Counted from the first letter of the stretch, positions 17,721 through 26,056 are shown. The stretch is 64,000 nucleotides of DNA from Flavobacterium sp. ASV13 (GCF_000745775.1 NZ_JQJY01000009.1:124001-188000); one strand, 5' to 3'. The notes: a model not told the origin generated them from the letters alone. Made by a program: numbers and translations.

Positions 17721-18491
17721 TTGATAAATAAAATTGCTTGTTTTTTACTTGTTGTTTGGGGGCAAAATGTTAGCTCGCAAGTTCAGGAACGAACTTTAAT
17801 CAGCGGAAAAATCGCTTCCGGAAATTCTGATCTGGAAGGTGTTTATGTGGTTAATGCTCAGACTGAAGCAATGACTGTGACTGATGCTTTAGGGAGTTTT
17901 TCGATTTTGGCAAATGCAGGTGATACGCTGGTTTTTTCATCAATTCAATTTAATGAAAAGAGAATTTTATTAACTGCGGATAATTTTTCGGATATTAATT
18001 TTACTGTTAGATTGAGTATGGTTATGCATCAATTACAGGAAGTTGTGGTTAAAAATTATAATGGAATAAATGCGGAGTCACTAGGGATTGTTCCATACGG
18101 ACAAAAAACATATACTCAGGCTGAAAGAAGATTGCATACGGCAACAGCTTTAAATCCTGAAGCGAACAGTAGTAATGGTATGGCAGGAGGATCTATTTCG
18201 GCAGATCCATTGCTGAATTTTTTCTCAGGAAGAACAGCAATGCTTAAAAAAGAAGCCGAAGTGGAGAAAAAAGAGGCTTTTATGAAGCTTTTGGAGCGAA
18301 TGTTCAGTTTAGAACATTTTGTTGACCGATTGAAAATTCCTTTGGAATACGTAAAAGGTTTTGAATATTATGCGATTGAAAATGATAAGTTTACCATTAT
18401 TTTAAATTCAAAAAATAAAACATCAACCGAATTTTTGCTAGCAGAATTGGCTACTAAATATAAAGAAATGATTGCAAGTGAAATCAAATAA
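17721..18491 (+). CDS. exported carboxypeptidase-regulatory-like domain protein, paralogue 1
   Basis: A 256-residue exported protein. No ATG is available: a stop codon lies 13-15 nt upstream in frame and the only plausible start is TTG at 17721, giving the signal peptide MINKIACFLLVVWGQNVSSQ. Residues about 27-110 form a CarboxypepD_reg-like sandwich (ISGKIASGNSDLEGVYVVNA, TVTDALGSFSILANAGDTL) ending in LQEVVVKNY, as in the N-terminal extension of SusC/TonB-dependent receptors but with no plug or barrel after it. A conserved tail follows: LGIVPYGQKTYTQAERR, SGRTAMLKKE and VEKKE. The gene overlaps the next paralogue. Function unknown; the context is a five-gene envelope operon ending in an M1 peptidase. 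Confidence 0.8.
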   Translation: MINKIACFLLVVWGQNVSSQVQERTLISGKIASGNSDLEGVYVVNAQTEAMTVTDALGSFSILANAGDTLVFSSIQFNEKRILLTADNFSDINFTVRLSMVMHQLQEVVVKNYNGINAESLGIVPYGQKTYTQAERRLHTATALNPEANSSNGMAGGSISADPLLNFFSGRTAMLKKEAEVEKKEAFMKLLERMFSLEHFVDRLKIPLEYVKGFEYYAIENDKFTIILNSKNKTSTEFLLAELATKYKEMIASEIK

Positions 18492-19206
18492 TACTTTACA
18501 TATAATCTTCTTTTTGTTTTTGATTCAGTTTGGTTTTGGGCAAAATTTGGTCAGAAAAGAAATTCTCGGGCAAATTTTTGAGCAATCAACTTCTGTTGAT
18601 GGCGTGAATATTATCAATAATACAACACAGGTTTCGACAATTTCAGATGTAAACGGAACGTTTTCTATTGCTGTTAAGGAAGGTGATGTGCTTGTTTTCT
18701 CATCTGTAAATTTAGATCCGCTTAAACATAGAATTACTGCCGAAGATTTGGTTCTGGATAAACTTCAGATCAAAATGTCGGCTAAAGAAATTGAGTTGAA
18801 GGAGGTTGTTGTAAATGAAAATCCCTCTATTACTACTGAAAACCTTGGAATTGTTCCTTATGGACAAAAAACGTACACGCCTGCAGAGAGAAAGGTTTAC
18901 ACAGCCACTTCGACCTCAATTGATAAAATATTGAATAAAATTTCTGGACGTACTGCAATGCTTAAAAAAGAAGTGGTTGTGGAGAAAAAAGAAATGCTTT
19001 TCAGGAAATTAGAATATCTTTTTGAAGAGAATTATTATACGGAAAGATTGAAAATTCCTGCCGATGACATCAAAGGATTTCAATTATTTTGTGTGGATGA
19101 TGCTCAATTTGCCGTATCTTTGAATACAAAGAACAAAACAATGAGTATGTTTTTAATCACAGATTTAGCCAGAAAATATTTAATTATCCTCGAAAATGAA
19201 AAATAG
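18478..19206 (+). CDS. exported carboxypeptidase-regulatory-like domain protein, paralogue 2
   Basis: About 242 residues. I choose the GTG at 18478, which gives MKSNNTLHIIFFLFLIQFGF plus GQ as a classical signal peptide; a TTG two codons earlier is also possible. It overlaps the preceding gene by 14 bp. The domain order is the same as in paralogue 1: a beta-sandwich with VSTISDVNGTFSIAVKEGDV, then LKEVVVNEN, LGIVPYGQKTYTPAERK, ISGRTAMLKKEVVVEKKE and a C-terminal helical region (YTERLKIPADDIKGFQLF). The near-identity of the tail blocks shows recent tandem duplication. It may dock on a partner protein as TonB-receptor N-terminal extensions do, but that is inference. Confidence 0.8.
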   Translation: MKSNNTLHIIFFLFLIQFGFGQNLVRKEILGQIFEQSTSVDGVNIINNTTQVSTISDVNGTFSIAVKEGDVLVFSSVNLDPLKHRITAEDLVLDKLQIKMSAKEIELKEVVVNENPSITTENLGIVPYGQKTYTPAERKVYTATSTSIDKILNKISGRTAMLKKEVVVEKKEMLFRKLEYLFEENYYTERLKIPADDIKGFQLFCVDDAQFAVSLNTKNKTMSMFLITDLARKYLIILENEK

Positions 19207-19951
19207 TTTATCAGTATTCGTTGTTTGCTTGTTTTGTCAAATTGCATTGGGGCAAAATACGGCCAGGATACCACTTCATGGACAAGTGGTAAATACATCA
19301 TTATCAATAGAAAGTGGTCATGTAATGAATATTAATGCGAACACCAGAACGTTTATAGGCGCTGGAGGATTGTTTGATATTCTGGCAAGACCAAAAGACA
19401 CTTTAGTGTTTACTGGAATGGCTTTTCAGTCCAAAAAAATTGTGCTGACTGAAAAAGATTGTGCTGAAATTCTTTTTACTGTATCATTGGATTTGGTAAA
19501 CAATCAACTGAAAGAAGTTGTTGTTCATAAAGAATTAAAAGTTAAATCATTGGGAGTAGGGTCACAGGCAATTGTGGATATGCAGTTCGAAGATGACAAA
19601 CAGTCGACTGCGAAAAATACGGCCATGTACTCTGATCAGACTATTAAATACGGAACTGATTTTGTTAGAATCTTTAAAGATGTCAAAAAACTTTTGAGGA
19701 AAAAAGACGATGTAAAAGAAGAAGAAATATCAGATATTGCTTTTGTTGCTTACACCAAAGATAATTTCAAGCCTGATTTTTTTACTAAAACCTTAGAATT
19801 AAAAGAAGACGAAATAGATTTGTTTTTAATGTATTGTTCTAATGATCCAGAATCTAAAAGACACGTTAATCCTGATCAAAAATTTGAATTGATTGACTTT
19901 TTAATCAATAAGAATAAAGAATTTAAAAAATCGAACGTTGTTCAAAAATGA
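19196..19951 (+). CDS. exported carboxypeptidase-regulatory-like domain protein, paralogue 3 (divergent)
   Basis: A 251-residue exported protein with signal peptide MKNSLSVFVVCLFCQIALGQ. The sandwich domain is recognisable (PLHGQVVNTSLSIESGHVMN, GGLFDILARPKDTLVFTGMAF, LKEVVVHKE), but the LGIVPYGQKTYT and SGRTAMLKKE blocks of the two upstream paralogues are replaced by unrelated sequence; only LGVGS remains of the first. The C-terminus (FYTK-type segments and EEEISDIAFVAYTKDNFKPD) keeps a helical pattern. It overlaps the gene before it by 11 bp and the gene after it by 4 bp, so translation of the operon is probably coupled. Confidence 0.78.
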   Translation: MKNSLSVFVVCLFCQIALGQNTARIPLHGQVVNTSLSIESGHVMNINANTRTFIGAGGLFDILARPKDTLVFTGMAFQSKKIVLTEKDCAEILFTVSLDLVNNQLKEVVVHKELKVKSLGVGSQAIVDMQFEDDKQSTAKNTAMYSDQTIKYGTDFVRIFKDVKKLLRKKDDVKEEEISDIAFVAYTKDNFKPDFFTKTLELKEDEIDLFLMYCSNDPESKRHVNPDQKFELIDFLINKNKEFKKSNVVQK

Positions 19952-20454
19952 AAAATAGATTAATTTATCCTTTAATTGGGATATTGTTTTTATCGCTTTC
20001 CGCATTTGCATTTCATAAGTTTTATATGGGTGTTTTTCAGGTGAATTATGCCTCTGAAAAAAAAATGATTCAAATCACTTCCCGCATATTTGTAGACGAT
20101 TTGAATAATGGAATAGAAAAAAAATACCATAAAAAAACATTCATCGGTACAGAAAAAGAGACTCCGGAAGATGTTGAACTTTTGAAAAAATATTTAGCCG
20201 AAAACTTTATTATAAAGGTAAATGGTCAGCCAAAGGCAATAACTTTTTTATCTAAAGAAGTAGAATCCGGAGATGTTTTAGTTTGTTATTCCAGAATAAA
20301 AGACATTGATAAATTCAAGACGCTTGAAATTCAAAACACTATTTTAGTGGATTGGAACGCTGAGCAACAAAACATTACACATATTTCAGCATTCGGTACT
20401 AAAAAGAGTGTTCTTTTTACAGAATCTTCAAGGAAAGAAGTGTTAAAGTATTAA
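19948..20454 (+). CDS. DUF6702 family protein
   Basis: A 168-residue protein with an N-terminal signal or anchor (PLIGILFLSLSAFAFHKF) and the DUF6702 pattern: HKFYMGVFQVNY, the charged KKMIQITSRIFVDDLNNGI and the C-terminal NTILVDWNAEQQNITHI. The family is found almost only in Bacteroidetes, next to M1 metallopeptidases and carboxypeptidase-regulatory-like proteins, which is exactly the context here. Its role is unknown. It starts on ATGA overlapping the stop of paralogue 3, and the M1 peptidase starts 66 nt downstream. Confidence 0.75.
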   Translation: MKNRLIYPLIGILFLSLSAFAFHKFYMGVFQVNYASEKKMIQITSRIFVDDLNNGIEKKYHKKTFIGTEKETPEDVELLKKYLAENFIIKVNGQPKAITFLSKEVESGDVLVCYSRIKDIDKFKTLEIQNTILVDWNAEQQNITHISAFGTKKSVLFTESSRKEVLKY

Positions 20455-20520
20455 TGGAAAGTTGAAATTATCATTTTAATTGTTATTTTCACACCCTGAT
20501 AAAATTACCATTAAACTTTT

Positions 20521-22767
20521 ATGAAAAAACTTTCATTATTATTACTTTTTCCTGCAATGCTAGTTGCTCAGGAAAAAGCAAATACTCCAGCAGCTCCAAG
20601 ACAGCAAGGAAAGTACGATACAAATAAGTTCAGTCAAATGTATGATTTGCTGGCAACTCCAAATATGTTTCGTACGGCATCTGGAGCACCAGGACCAGCG
20701 TATTACCAACAGCAGGCAGATTATAAAATTGATATCGAACTAGACGATAAAAATTCGAAAATAACAGGTTCTGAGGTTATTACTTATTCTAATAATTCAC
20801 CAGATAGTTTAGAATATTTATGGATTCAGCTAGATCAAAATCAGGCAAGAGCAAATGGGCAGACTTCTTTAGCAGAAGGAGAAAAGCTTAATCAGGTTTT
20901 GCCGCTTGAAGGATTTGCGAATAAATATCTTAAAAAAGATCTAGAGCGTGGTTTTAATATTGAGCAAGTAAAAGATGCTAAAGGAAATCCGATGTCTTAT
21001 ACCATCAACGAAACGATGATGCGTATTAACTTGGCTACTCCTCTAAAACCAGGTGAAAAAATCTCTTTAGCTATAAAATGGTGGTACAACGTTAATAATT
21101 ATAGAAAAGAAGGCGGACGTTCTGGTTATGAATTATTCGAAAAAGACGGAAATAAATTATATGTAATTGCACAGTTCTATCCTAGAATGGCAGTTTATAA
21201 TGATGTTGAAGGTTGGCAAAATATGCAGTTTTGGGGAAGCGGAGAGTTTGCTCTTCCTTTCGGAAACTTCGACGTAAATATTACAGTTCCTGCAGATCAC
21301 GTAATTGATGCAACAGGAGAATTAATGAACAGAAGCGAAGTTTTCACTGCTGAGCAAGTTAAACGTTATGAGCAGGCTCAAAAATCTTTTGACAAACCTG
21401 TTGTAATTGTAACTCAGGCTGAAGCTGAGGCGGCTGAAAAAGGTTTTTCTGAAAAGAAAAAAACTTGGAAATTCAGTGCAAAAAATGTTCGTGATTTCGG
21501 AATTGCATCTTCAAGAAAATTCATCTACGATGCAATGGCGGTAAAATTAGGCGGTAAAATTGTTATGGCCGAATCTGTTTATCCAAAAGAAGCGAATCCG
21601 CTTTGGGGAGAAACTTCAACTATGACAGTTGCACATACTTTAAAAAGCTATTCATCTCACACATTTGATTATCCTTATCCAAAAGCAGTTTCTGTTTCGG
21701 CAGAAGATCAAGGTATGGAATATCCAATGATTTGTTGGAACTTCGGTCGTCCTGATGAAAATGGAGTAACAAGCAAAGAAGTTAAAAACGGAATGATTGG
21801 TGTTGTTATTCACGAAGTAGGACACACTTTCTTCCCAATGATTGTAAATTCAGACGAGCGTCAATGGACTTGGATGGATGAAGGTTTAAACTCGTTCTTA
21901 GAATATTTAGCAGAACAAGAATTAGATCCAACTTTCCCATCAAGACGCGGACCTGCTAAAAATATTGTTCCGTACATGAGTGGTGACCAAAAGTTTTTAG
22001 AGCCAATTATGTCAAACTCTGAAACAATTGCTCAATTTGGAAATAACGCTTACGGAAAACCAGCTACAGGTCTTAATATTTTAAGAGAAGTGGTTATGGG
22101 AAGAGAATTGTTTGATTATGCATTCAGAACATACGCAAACAGATGGAAATTCAAACACCCAACTCCAGAAGATTTCTTCAGAACAATGGAAGATGCTTCA
22201 GCTGTTGATTTGGATTGGTTTTTCAGAGGATGGTTTTACTCAACTGATTTCGTAGATATTGGGATTAAAGACGTAAAACAATATTATGTTTCTGAAACTC
22301 CAACGGCTGATTTGAAAGATGTTAAAGTTAGAAAAGGACGTTTTGGTTTAGACAAAGGACCTTTTGTTTACTTAGTTTCTGGAGATAATGCAGAAGTTAA
22401 CGCTTCTAGCAAAAAAGCATTAAAAGTTGATGACGTAAAATTATTATCTGATTACGTAAATCAGTCTTTTACAGCAGAAGAAAAAGCAGGTTTAAAATCT
22501 CCGAAATATTTCTACGAAGTTGAGTTCAATAAACCAGGAGGAATGATTATGCCAATCTTAGTGGAGATTACTTACGAAGATGGTTCAAAAGATAATTATC
22601 AGTATCCAGCACAAATCTGGAGAAAAAATAATGATACAGCTAAAAAAGTTTATGCGACTTCAAAAGCAATCAAAAGTATTCAGATTGATCCAAAATTAAT
22701 GACTGCTGATATTGATGTAACCAACAATGCTTGGCCAAAAACAGAAGAAAAATCAAAATTTGACTAA
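20521..22767 (+). CDS. M1 family zinc metallopeptidase (exported)
   Basis: A 748-residue exported aminopeptidase-like protein with a short signal peptide (MKKLSLLLLFPAMLVAQ). The zinc site is complete: HEVGH at residues 431-435 and Glu454 in WMDEGLNS, the HExxH-18-E arrangement of gluzincins. The exopeptidase GxMEN motif is replaced by DQGMEYPMICW, which still places a glutamate where M1 enzymes bind the free N-terminus. The N-terminal sandwich (residues about 60-300) and C-terminal region match the large periplasmic M1 peptidases of Bacteroidetes. It is the last gene of the operon with three regulatory-domain paralogues and DUF6702; a strong terminator follows. Confidence 0.9.
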   Translation: MKKLSLLLLFPAMLVAQEKANTPAAPRQQGKYDTNKFSQMYDLLATPNMFRTASGAPGPAYYQQQADYKIDIELDDKNSKITGSEVITYSNNSPDSLEYLWIQLDQNQARANGQTSLAEGEKLNQVLPLEGFANKYLKKDLERGFNIEQVKDAKGNPMSYTINETMMRINLATPLKPGEKISLAIKWWYNVNNYRKEGGRSGYELFEKDGNKLYVIAQFYPRMAVYNDVEGWQNMQFWGSGEFALPFGNFDVNITVPADHVIDATGELMNRSEVFTAEQVKRYEQAQKSFDKPVVIVTQAEAEAAEKGFSEKKKTWKFSAKNVRDFGIASSRKFIYDAMAVKLGGKIVMAESVYPKEANPLWGETSTMTVAHTLKSYSSHTFDYPYPKAVSVSAEDQGMEYPMICWNFGRPDENGVTSKEVKNGMIGVVIHEVGHTFFPMIVNSDERQWTWMDEGLNSFLEYLAEQELDPTFPSRRGPAKNIVPYMSGDQKFLEPIMSNSETIAQFGNNAYGKPATGLNILREVVMGRELFDYAFRTYANRWKFKHPTPEDFFRTMEDASAVDLDWFFRGWFYSTDFVDIGIKDVKQYYVSETPTADLKDVKVRKGRFGLDKGPFVYLVSGDNAEVNASSKKALKVDDVKLLSDYVNQSFTAEEKAGLKSPKYFYEVEFNKPGGMIMPILVEITYEDGSKDNYQYPAQIWRKNNDTAKKVYATSKAIKSIQIDPKLMTADIDVTNNAWPKTEEKSKFD

Positions 22768-22780
22768 GAATAAAAAAAAA

Positions 22781-22808
22781 AAGACTCTGAAAAGAGTCTT
22801 TTTTTTTT
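22781..22808 (+). terminator. Rho-independent terminator after the M1 peptidase gene
   Basis: Stem AAGACTCT/AGAGTCTT with a GAAA tetraloop, followed by ten T and preceded by a run of A, so it could act in both directions. It lies 13 nt after the stop codon. Confidence 0.88.
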
Positions 22809-22843
22809 AAGTAAATTTTAAAACTCTACGCGGCAAAATTTAA

Positions 22844-22851
22844 TATCTTTG
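22844..22851 (+). promoter_or_regulatory. -7 element of the tatA promoter (TATCTTTG)
   Basis: TATCTTTG matches TAnnTTTG and lies 22 nt before the tatA ATG, directly after the terminator of the preceding operon. Confidence 0.5.
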
Positions 22852-22873
22852 TGATCACGTAAAAATAAAAGAT

Positions 22874-23221
22874 ATGTTCGGTATAGGAGGAGGAGAATTA
22901 GTTTTCATACTGTTTATAGTGCTAATGCTTTTTGGTTCAGATAAAGTGCCAGAAATTGCCCGTACAATGGGAAAAGCTATGGCGCAATTAAAAAATGCAA
23001 CTAACGATATTAAAAGCGAGATTCAAAAAGGAGCCGAGGCAAATGGTCTTGACACCAAATCGCTTAATAGTATAACAGGCAATATCAATGCTCAGATCAA
23101 TGAGGCAAAATCCAATATCATAGGAGATTCAGGAAATCTTTTAGGAGATACTGCCACAGAAATTGATAAAGTAAAAGAAGATATTGATTCACTTTCGGGA
23201 CCTATAAAACGTCAAATGTAA
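22874..23221 (+). CDS. tatA: twin-arginine translocase TatA/E family subunit
   Basis: A 115-residue Tat pore subunit. It has the short N-terminal membrane helix (GGGELVFILFIVLMLFG) followed by the F-G hinge and the amphipathic helix starting SDKVPEIARTMGKAMAQL, then a charged, probably unstructured tail (to VKEDIDSLSGPIKRQM). In Bacteroidetes several TatA-like proteins without a full TatABC operon are common, and here tatC is not adjacent. It forms a pair with the PAP2 gene, whose start is 1 nt after the tatA stop. The exact gene name (tatA or tatE-like) cannot be decided from sequence alone. Confidence 0.88.
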   Translation: MFGIGGGELVFILFIVLMLFGSDKVPEIARTMGKAMAQLKNATNDIKSEIQKGAEANGLDTKSLNSITGNINAQINEAKSNIIGDSGNLLGDTATEIDKVKEDIDSLSGPIKRQM

Positions 23222-23222
23222 T

Positions 23223-23786
23223 ATGCTTGAAAAAATACAAGAATTAGATACCAATCTCTTTGTGTATCTGAATGGTTTAGGTTCTGAAACATACGATAAA
23301 CTTTGGCTGATTATAACACAGCAGTTGTATTGGACTCCTATTTTTCTATTGATGTTTTATCTTATTTATAAAAAAATAGGAGGAAAACAAACCTTGTATT
23401 TATTGCTTTTTATAGCCGTTTTGATTGCTTTTACAGATCAGACTTGTAATTTATTCAAACATACTTTTGAGCGCTTGCGTCCATGTAATAATCCTGAATT
23501 AAAATCGATTATTCGTATTGTTCAGGTTAGACAATCGTATAGTTTTTTCTCTGGACACGCTGCAAATACTATGGCCGTTGCAACTTTTTTATTTTTGGTT
23601 TTAAAAAGCCGTTTCAAGTATTTAGGATTTATCTTTTTATGGCCGTTAATTTTTGCTTACAGCCGTATTTATTTAGGATTGCATTATCCAGGTGATATTT
23701 TGGCTGGATATTTCTTCGGAGCACTTTTTGGGTCACTAATTTATTTGGTTTATCGAAAATTAAAACCACAATATTTTCCGGGATAG
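23223..23786 (+). CDS. PAP2-family membrane phosphatase
   Basis: A 187-residue integral membrane phosphatase with about five membrane segments. All three PAP2 motifs are present: KHTFERLRPCNNP, SFFSGHAAN with the catalytic histidine, and SRIYLGLHYPGDILAG with the second histidine and aspartate. Likely substrates are lipid phosphates such as undecaprenyl pyrophosphate or phosphatidic acid; the sequence does not discriminate. Translation is probably coupled to tatA, whose stop is 1 nt upstream. Confidence 0.88.
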   Translation: MLEKIQELDTNLFVYLNGLGSETYDKLWLIITQQLYWTPIFLLMFYLIYKKIGGKQTLYLLLFIAVLIAFTDQTCNLFKHTFERLRPCNNPELKSIIRIVQVRQSYSFFSGHAANTMAVATFLFLVLKSRFKYLGFIFLWPLIFAYSRIYLGLHYPGDILAGYFFGALFGSLIYLVYRKLKPQYFPG

Positions 23787-23953
23787 TTTTTTAGGAGCTT
23801 TTCCAGCTTTCCGTTTCAAGTCCTCACTAAACAAAATATTTTTCTAAACCATAAAACGAGCTTCCGTTGGTCGCTGTTTTTTGGTAAGAAAAATTATTTT
23901 TTTAGTTCCGGGCTTTTCACTTCAATCTGGGCTAGGACTCGTTTTATGGAGAA
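23787..23953. repeat. structured intergenic element with 12-bp perfect inverted repeat
   Basis: This gap between the convergent PAP2 and dioxygenase genes contains CCATAAAACGAG (23849-23860) and its exact reverse complement CTCGTTTTATGG (23938-23949). Outside and between the arms are GC-richer blocks, TTAGGAGCTTTTCCAGCTTTCCG at 23791-23813 among them, and CTGGGCTAGGA at 23927-23937. From memory these resemble a degenerate copy of a dispersed Flavobacterium intergenic element; that identity is not verified. No reading frame was accepted here. Confidence 0.5.
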
Positions 23954-24676
23954 TTAATTTTGGATTATTGTTTTTTCACTCCATTCTAATCCATTAGGAA
24001 GTTTTTGCTTACTGAATTCGATATGAATAACTCTTCGTCTTTCATTATTTGTGGTTTTGTTTGAAGCATGAAACAATAGCGGTTTCATAATCATAATGCC
24101 ACCTTTTTCAACTTCGCAAATACTTTCTTTCTCTTTTTTGAAATCAAGATTTTCAATTCTCAAAATTCCTTTTGAATGAGAATTATTGATGACTTTTAAA
24201 GCGCCATTGTCTTTTGTTGTTTTGTCAATATGAATTCTGATAGTGAAATTGTTTTCTAAAATTTCAGTAGGAGGCTGTACTGCAAATTGATTTTGCTTTA
24301 TTGTCCAATTTTCGAAATTTTCAACATCAATTTTCTTATCAACTGAAATTGTCAAATCTTGATGATAAGCAACAAACCAATTTGATTTTTCAGGCTTGTC
24401 AAAATAAATGGATTTGGTTATGAAGTATCCTTTTCCAAAGGTTGTCTCAATAATGTTCTGCAAATTTTGGTTAAAAATATAAGGCAATGTTTCAGGAATT
24501 TCTTTATGAAATTGTCTGATAGCAAATAAATCCTGAGATTTCCTGAAAGTGTCATTTTCAGGATTGTTTTCTGTTTTATTTTCAATCAATGAAATTAGAT
24601 TTTCAATTTCATTTTCTGTAAAAACATTATTTATTATTGAGTAACCCTCATTTTCTACTTCGTTTGAATACTTCAT
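23954..24676 (-). CDS. phytanoyl-CoA dioxygenase (PhyH) family protein
   Basis: A 240-residue iron(II)/2-oxoglutarate-dependent dioxygenase. The facial triad is visible as HQD in WFVAYHQDLTI and a distal histidine in MKPLLFHASNKT, followed by the conserved arginine region NNERRRVIHIEF that binds 2-oxoglutarate. The N-terminal block YSIINNVFTENEIENLISLI is also typical of the family. The substrate is unknown; family members hydroxylate fatty acyl chains, ectoine, small natural products and others. The gene is followed by the repeat-containing gap and lies 54 nt downstream of the O-methyltransferase gene on the same strand. Confidence 0.82.
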   Translation of the reverse strand: MKYSNEVENEGYSIINNVFTENEIENLISLIENKTENNPENDTFRKSQDLFAIRQFHKEIPETLPYIFNQNLQNIIETTFGKGYFITKSIYFDKPEKSNWFVAYHQDLTISVDKKIDVENFENWTIKQNQFAVQPPTEILENNFTIRIHIDKTTKDNGALKVINNSHSKGILRIENLDFKKEKESICEVEKGGIMIMKPLLFHASNKTTNNERRRVIHIEFSKQKLPNGLEWSEKTIIQN

Positions 24677-24730
24677 CTAAATAGATTTTAAAAAATGTAA
24701 AAAGAAAAACTTAGTGTCTCAGTATCTTTT

Positions 24731-25372
24731 TTAAAGTACTCTGCTTACTGTCAATCCATCACGAATAGGCAATAAAACCGTTTCAACGCGTGGATCATCT
24801 TTTAATAATTGATTGTATTCTAAAAGAACTTTTGTACTCACATCATTTGGATGAACTGGTTCCAGAATTTTTCCGCTCCACAAAACATTATCAGATAAAA
24901 TAATTCCGCCTTTATTCATTTTCGGAACAATCATTTCCCAGTAATTCAAATAGTTTTCTTTATCGGCATCAATAAAAACCAAATCAAATTTTACATCCAA
25001 ATTCGGGATAATATCAATGGCTTCACCCAAGTGCTGAAAAATCTGTTTTCCCCAAGGCGAGGCATCAAAATATTTTCTCTGAAAATCAACTAATTCTTCC
25101 TTAATATCAATAGTGTGAAGTTGCCCATTTTCCTGCATTCCTTCACACAGGCACAAGGCTGCGTAGCCAGTATAAGTCCCAATTTCAAGAATATTCACAG
25201 GGCGAATCAGTTTAGAAAGCATGCTTAAAACACGCCCTTGAAAATGCCCGCTCAACATTCTTGGCAAAAGTATTTTTTGATACGTTTCTTTATTAAGTTT
25301 TGCTAATAAAGCCGGTTCGTTTTCTGAATGCTGTTCGATATAATCTTCAAGTTCTTGTGAAATAAAATGCAT
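24731..25372 (-). CDS. O-methyltransferase (CCoAOMT-like, Methyltransf_3)
   Basis: A 213-residue SAM-dependent O-methyltransferase. I place the start at the ATG at 25372 (MHFISQELEDYIEQHS); the longer frame to 25441 reads through the upstream terminator. Motif I is NILEIGTYTGYAALCL, the acidic loop TIDIKEEL follows, and the metal-binding block is VFIDADKENYLNYW, with SDNVLWSG next, which together define the cation-dependent catechol/caffeoyl-CoA-type group. Bacterial members methylate catechols or tRNA hydroxyuridine (TrmR); the sequence does not decide which. It may be co-transcribed with the PhyH gene downstream. Confidence 0.85.
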   Translation of the reverse strand: MHFISQELEDYIEQHSENEPALLAKLNKETYQKILLPRMLSGHFQGRVLSMLSKLIRPVNILEIGTYTGYAALCLCEGMQENGQLHTIDIKEELVDFQRKYFDASPWGKQIFQHLGEAIDIIPNLDVKFDLVFIDADKENYLNYWEMIVPKMNKGGIILSDNVLWSGKILEPVHPNDVSTKVLLEYNQLLKDDPRVETVLLPIRDGLTVSRVL

Positions 25373-25430
25373 TTGTACAGTCTTATAAATTTGATGCAAA
25401 AATACAAAATAATAACTCTTTTTTGGGCAT

Positions 25431-25461
25431 AAAAAAACCATTCGTTTTGGCGAATGGTTTT
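25431..25461 (-). terminator. Rho-independent terminator after the amphipathic lipoprotein gene
   Basis: Stem of 11 bp, AAAACCATTCG (25434-25444) against CGAATGGTTTT (25451-25461), with loop TTTTGG. On the minus strand it is followed by seven T. It lies 21 nt beyond the stop of the lipoprotein gene. Confidence 0.85.
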
Positions 25462-25481
25462 GAATTCAGTTTTAAATGAAA

Positions 25482-25850
25482 TTATTTTTTCAATGCTTCA
25501 TTTACTTCTTTTGCTGTTTTTACAGTTCCGTCTTTTGCTGCTTTTGCTGCATTTTCAACTTTTTGTGCTCCTTTTTTAGTAGCATCTTTTACATCGTCAG
25601 CTGCTTTTTTGGTTGCAGTTTCAACATCATCTGCTGCTTTTTTTGTAGCGTCTTTAACATCCTGAGCGGCACTTTCAGTTTTGCTTACTGCGCTGTCTTT
25701 TACTTCTTCAATATCTGTTGTCAATGAATCAACTTTGTTTCCAAGAGTTAATTCTTCATCTGCAGGTTTTGGTTCTTTTTTGTCACCGCATGATTGTACA
25801 GCGAAAGCTAATAAAGCAACAACAGCTAAGCTTAAAATTTGTTTTTTCAT
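25482..25850 (-). CDS. small lipoprotein with LEA/apolipoprotein-like amphipathic repeats
   Basis: A 122-residue lipoprotein. The ATG at 25850 gives a lipoprotein signal MKKQILSLAVVALLAFAVQS followed by Cys21. The mature part is almost entirely Ala, Lys, Asp, Glu, Val and Thr, with tandem 11-residue units of the kind ATKKAADDVET and ATKKAADDVKD (residues about 70-105). This is a long amphipathic helix of the type seen in late-embryogenesis-abundant and apolipoprotein-like proteins. A role as an envelope stabiliser or desiccation/stress protein is inference. An upstream in-frame extension to 25916 is discarded because it would precede the signal. It is monocistronic with a strong terminator. 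Confidence 0.8.
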   Translation of the reverse strand: MKKQILSLAVVALLAFAVQSCGDKKEPKPADEELTLGNKVDSLTTDIEEVKDSAVSKTESAAQDVKDATKKAADDVETATKKAADDVKDATKKGAQKVENAAKAAKDGTVKTAKEVNEALKK

Positions 25851-26056
25851 AATGGATTGTCTTTTTAGGTTTATTAAAAAATAAAAGGTTATATCGTTGA
25901 AATAATAAAAATACAAATTTTAAAATTGTTGCGCGCTTTGTAAGATTATATTTCTTTTAGGTGAAAGACAATTCCTGTGCCAAATTTTCTGTTAAGAACC
26001 CAAACAATTTAGTTTAAGATTTTTTTAAGTATTTTTTTTGCTGACTGTGATGTAAT

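Noticed and set aside
25476..25727. A cysteine- and phenylalanine-rich plus-strand frame opposite the amphipathic lipoprotein gene
   Set aside because: Its odd composition comes from the complement of Ala/Lys-rich repeat codons; the minus strand has a signal peptide, lipobox and terminator.
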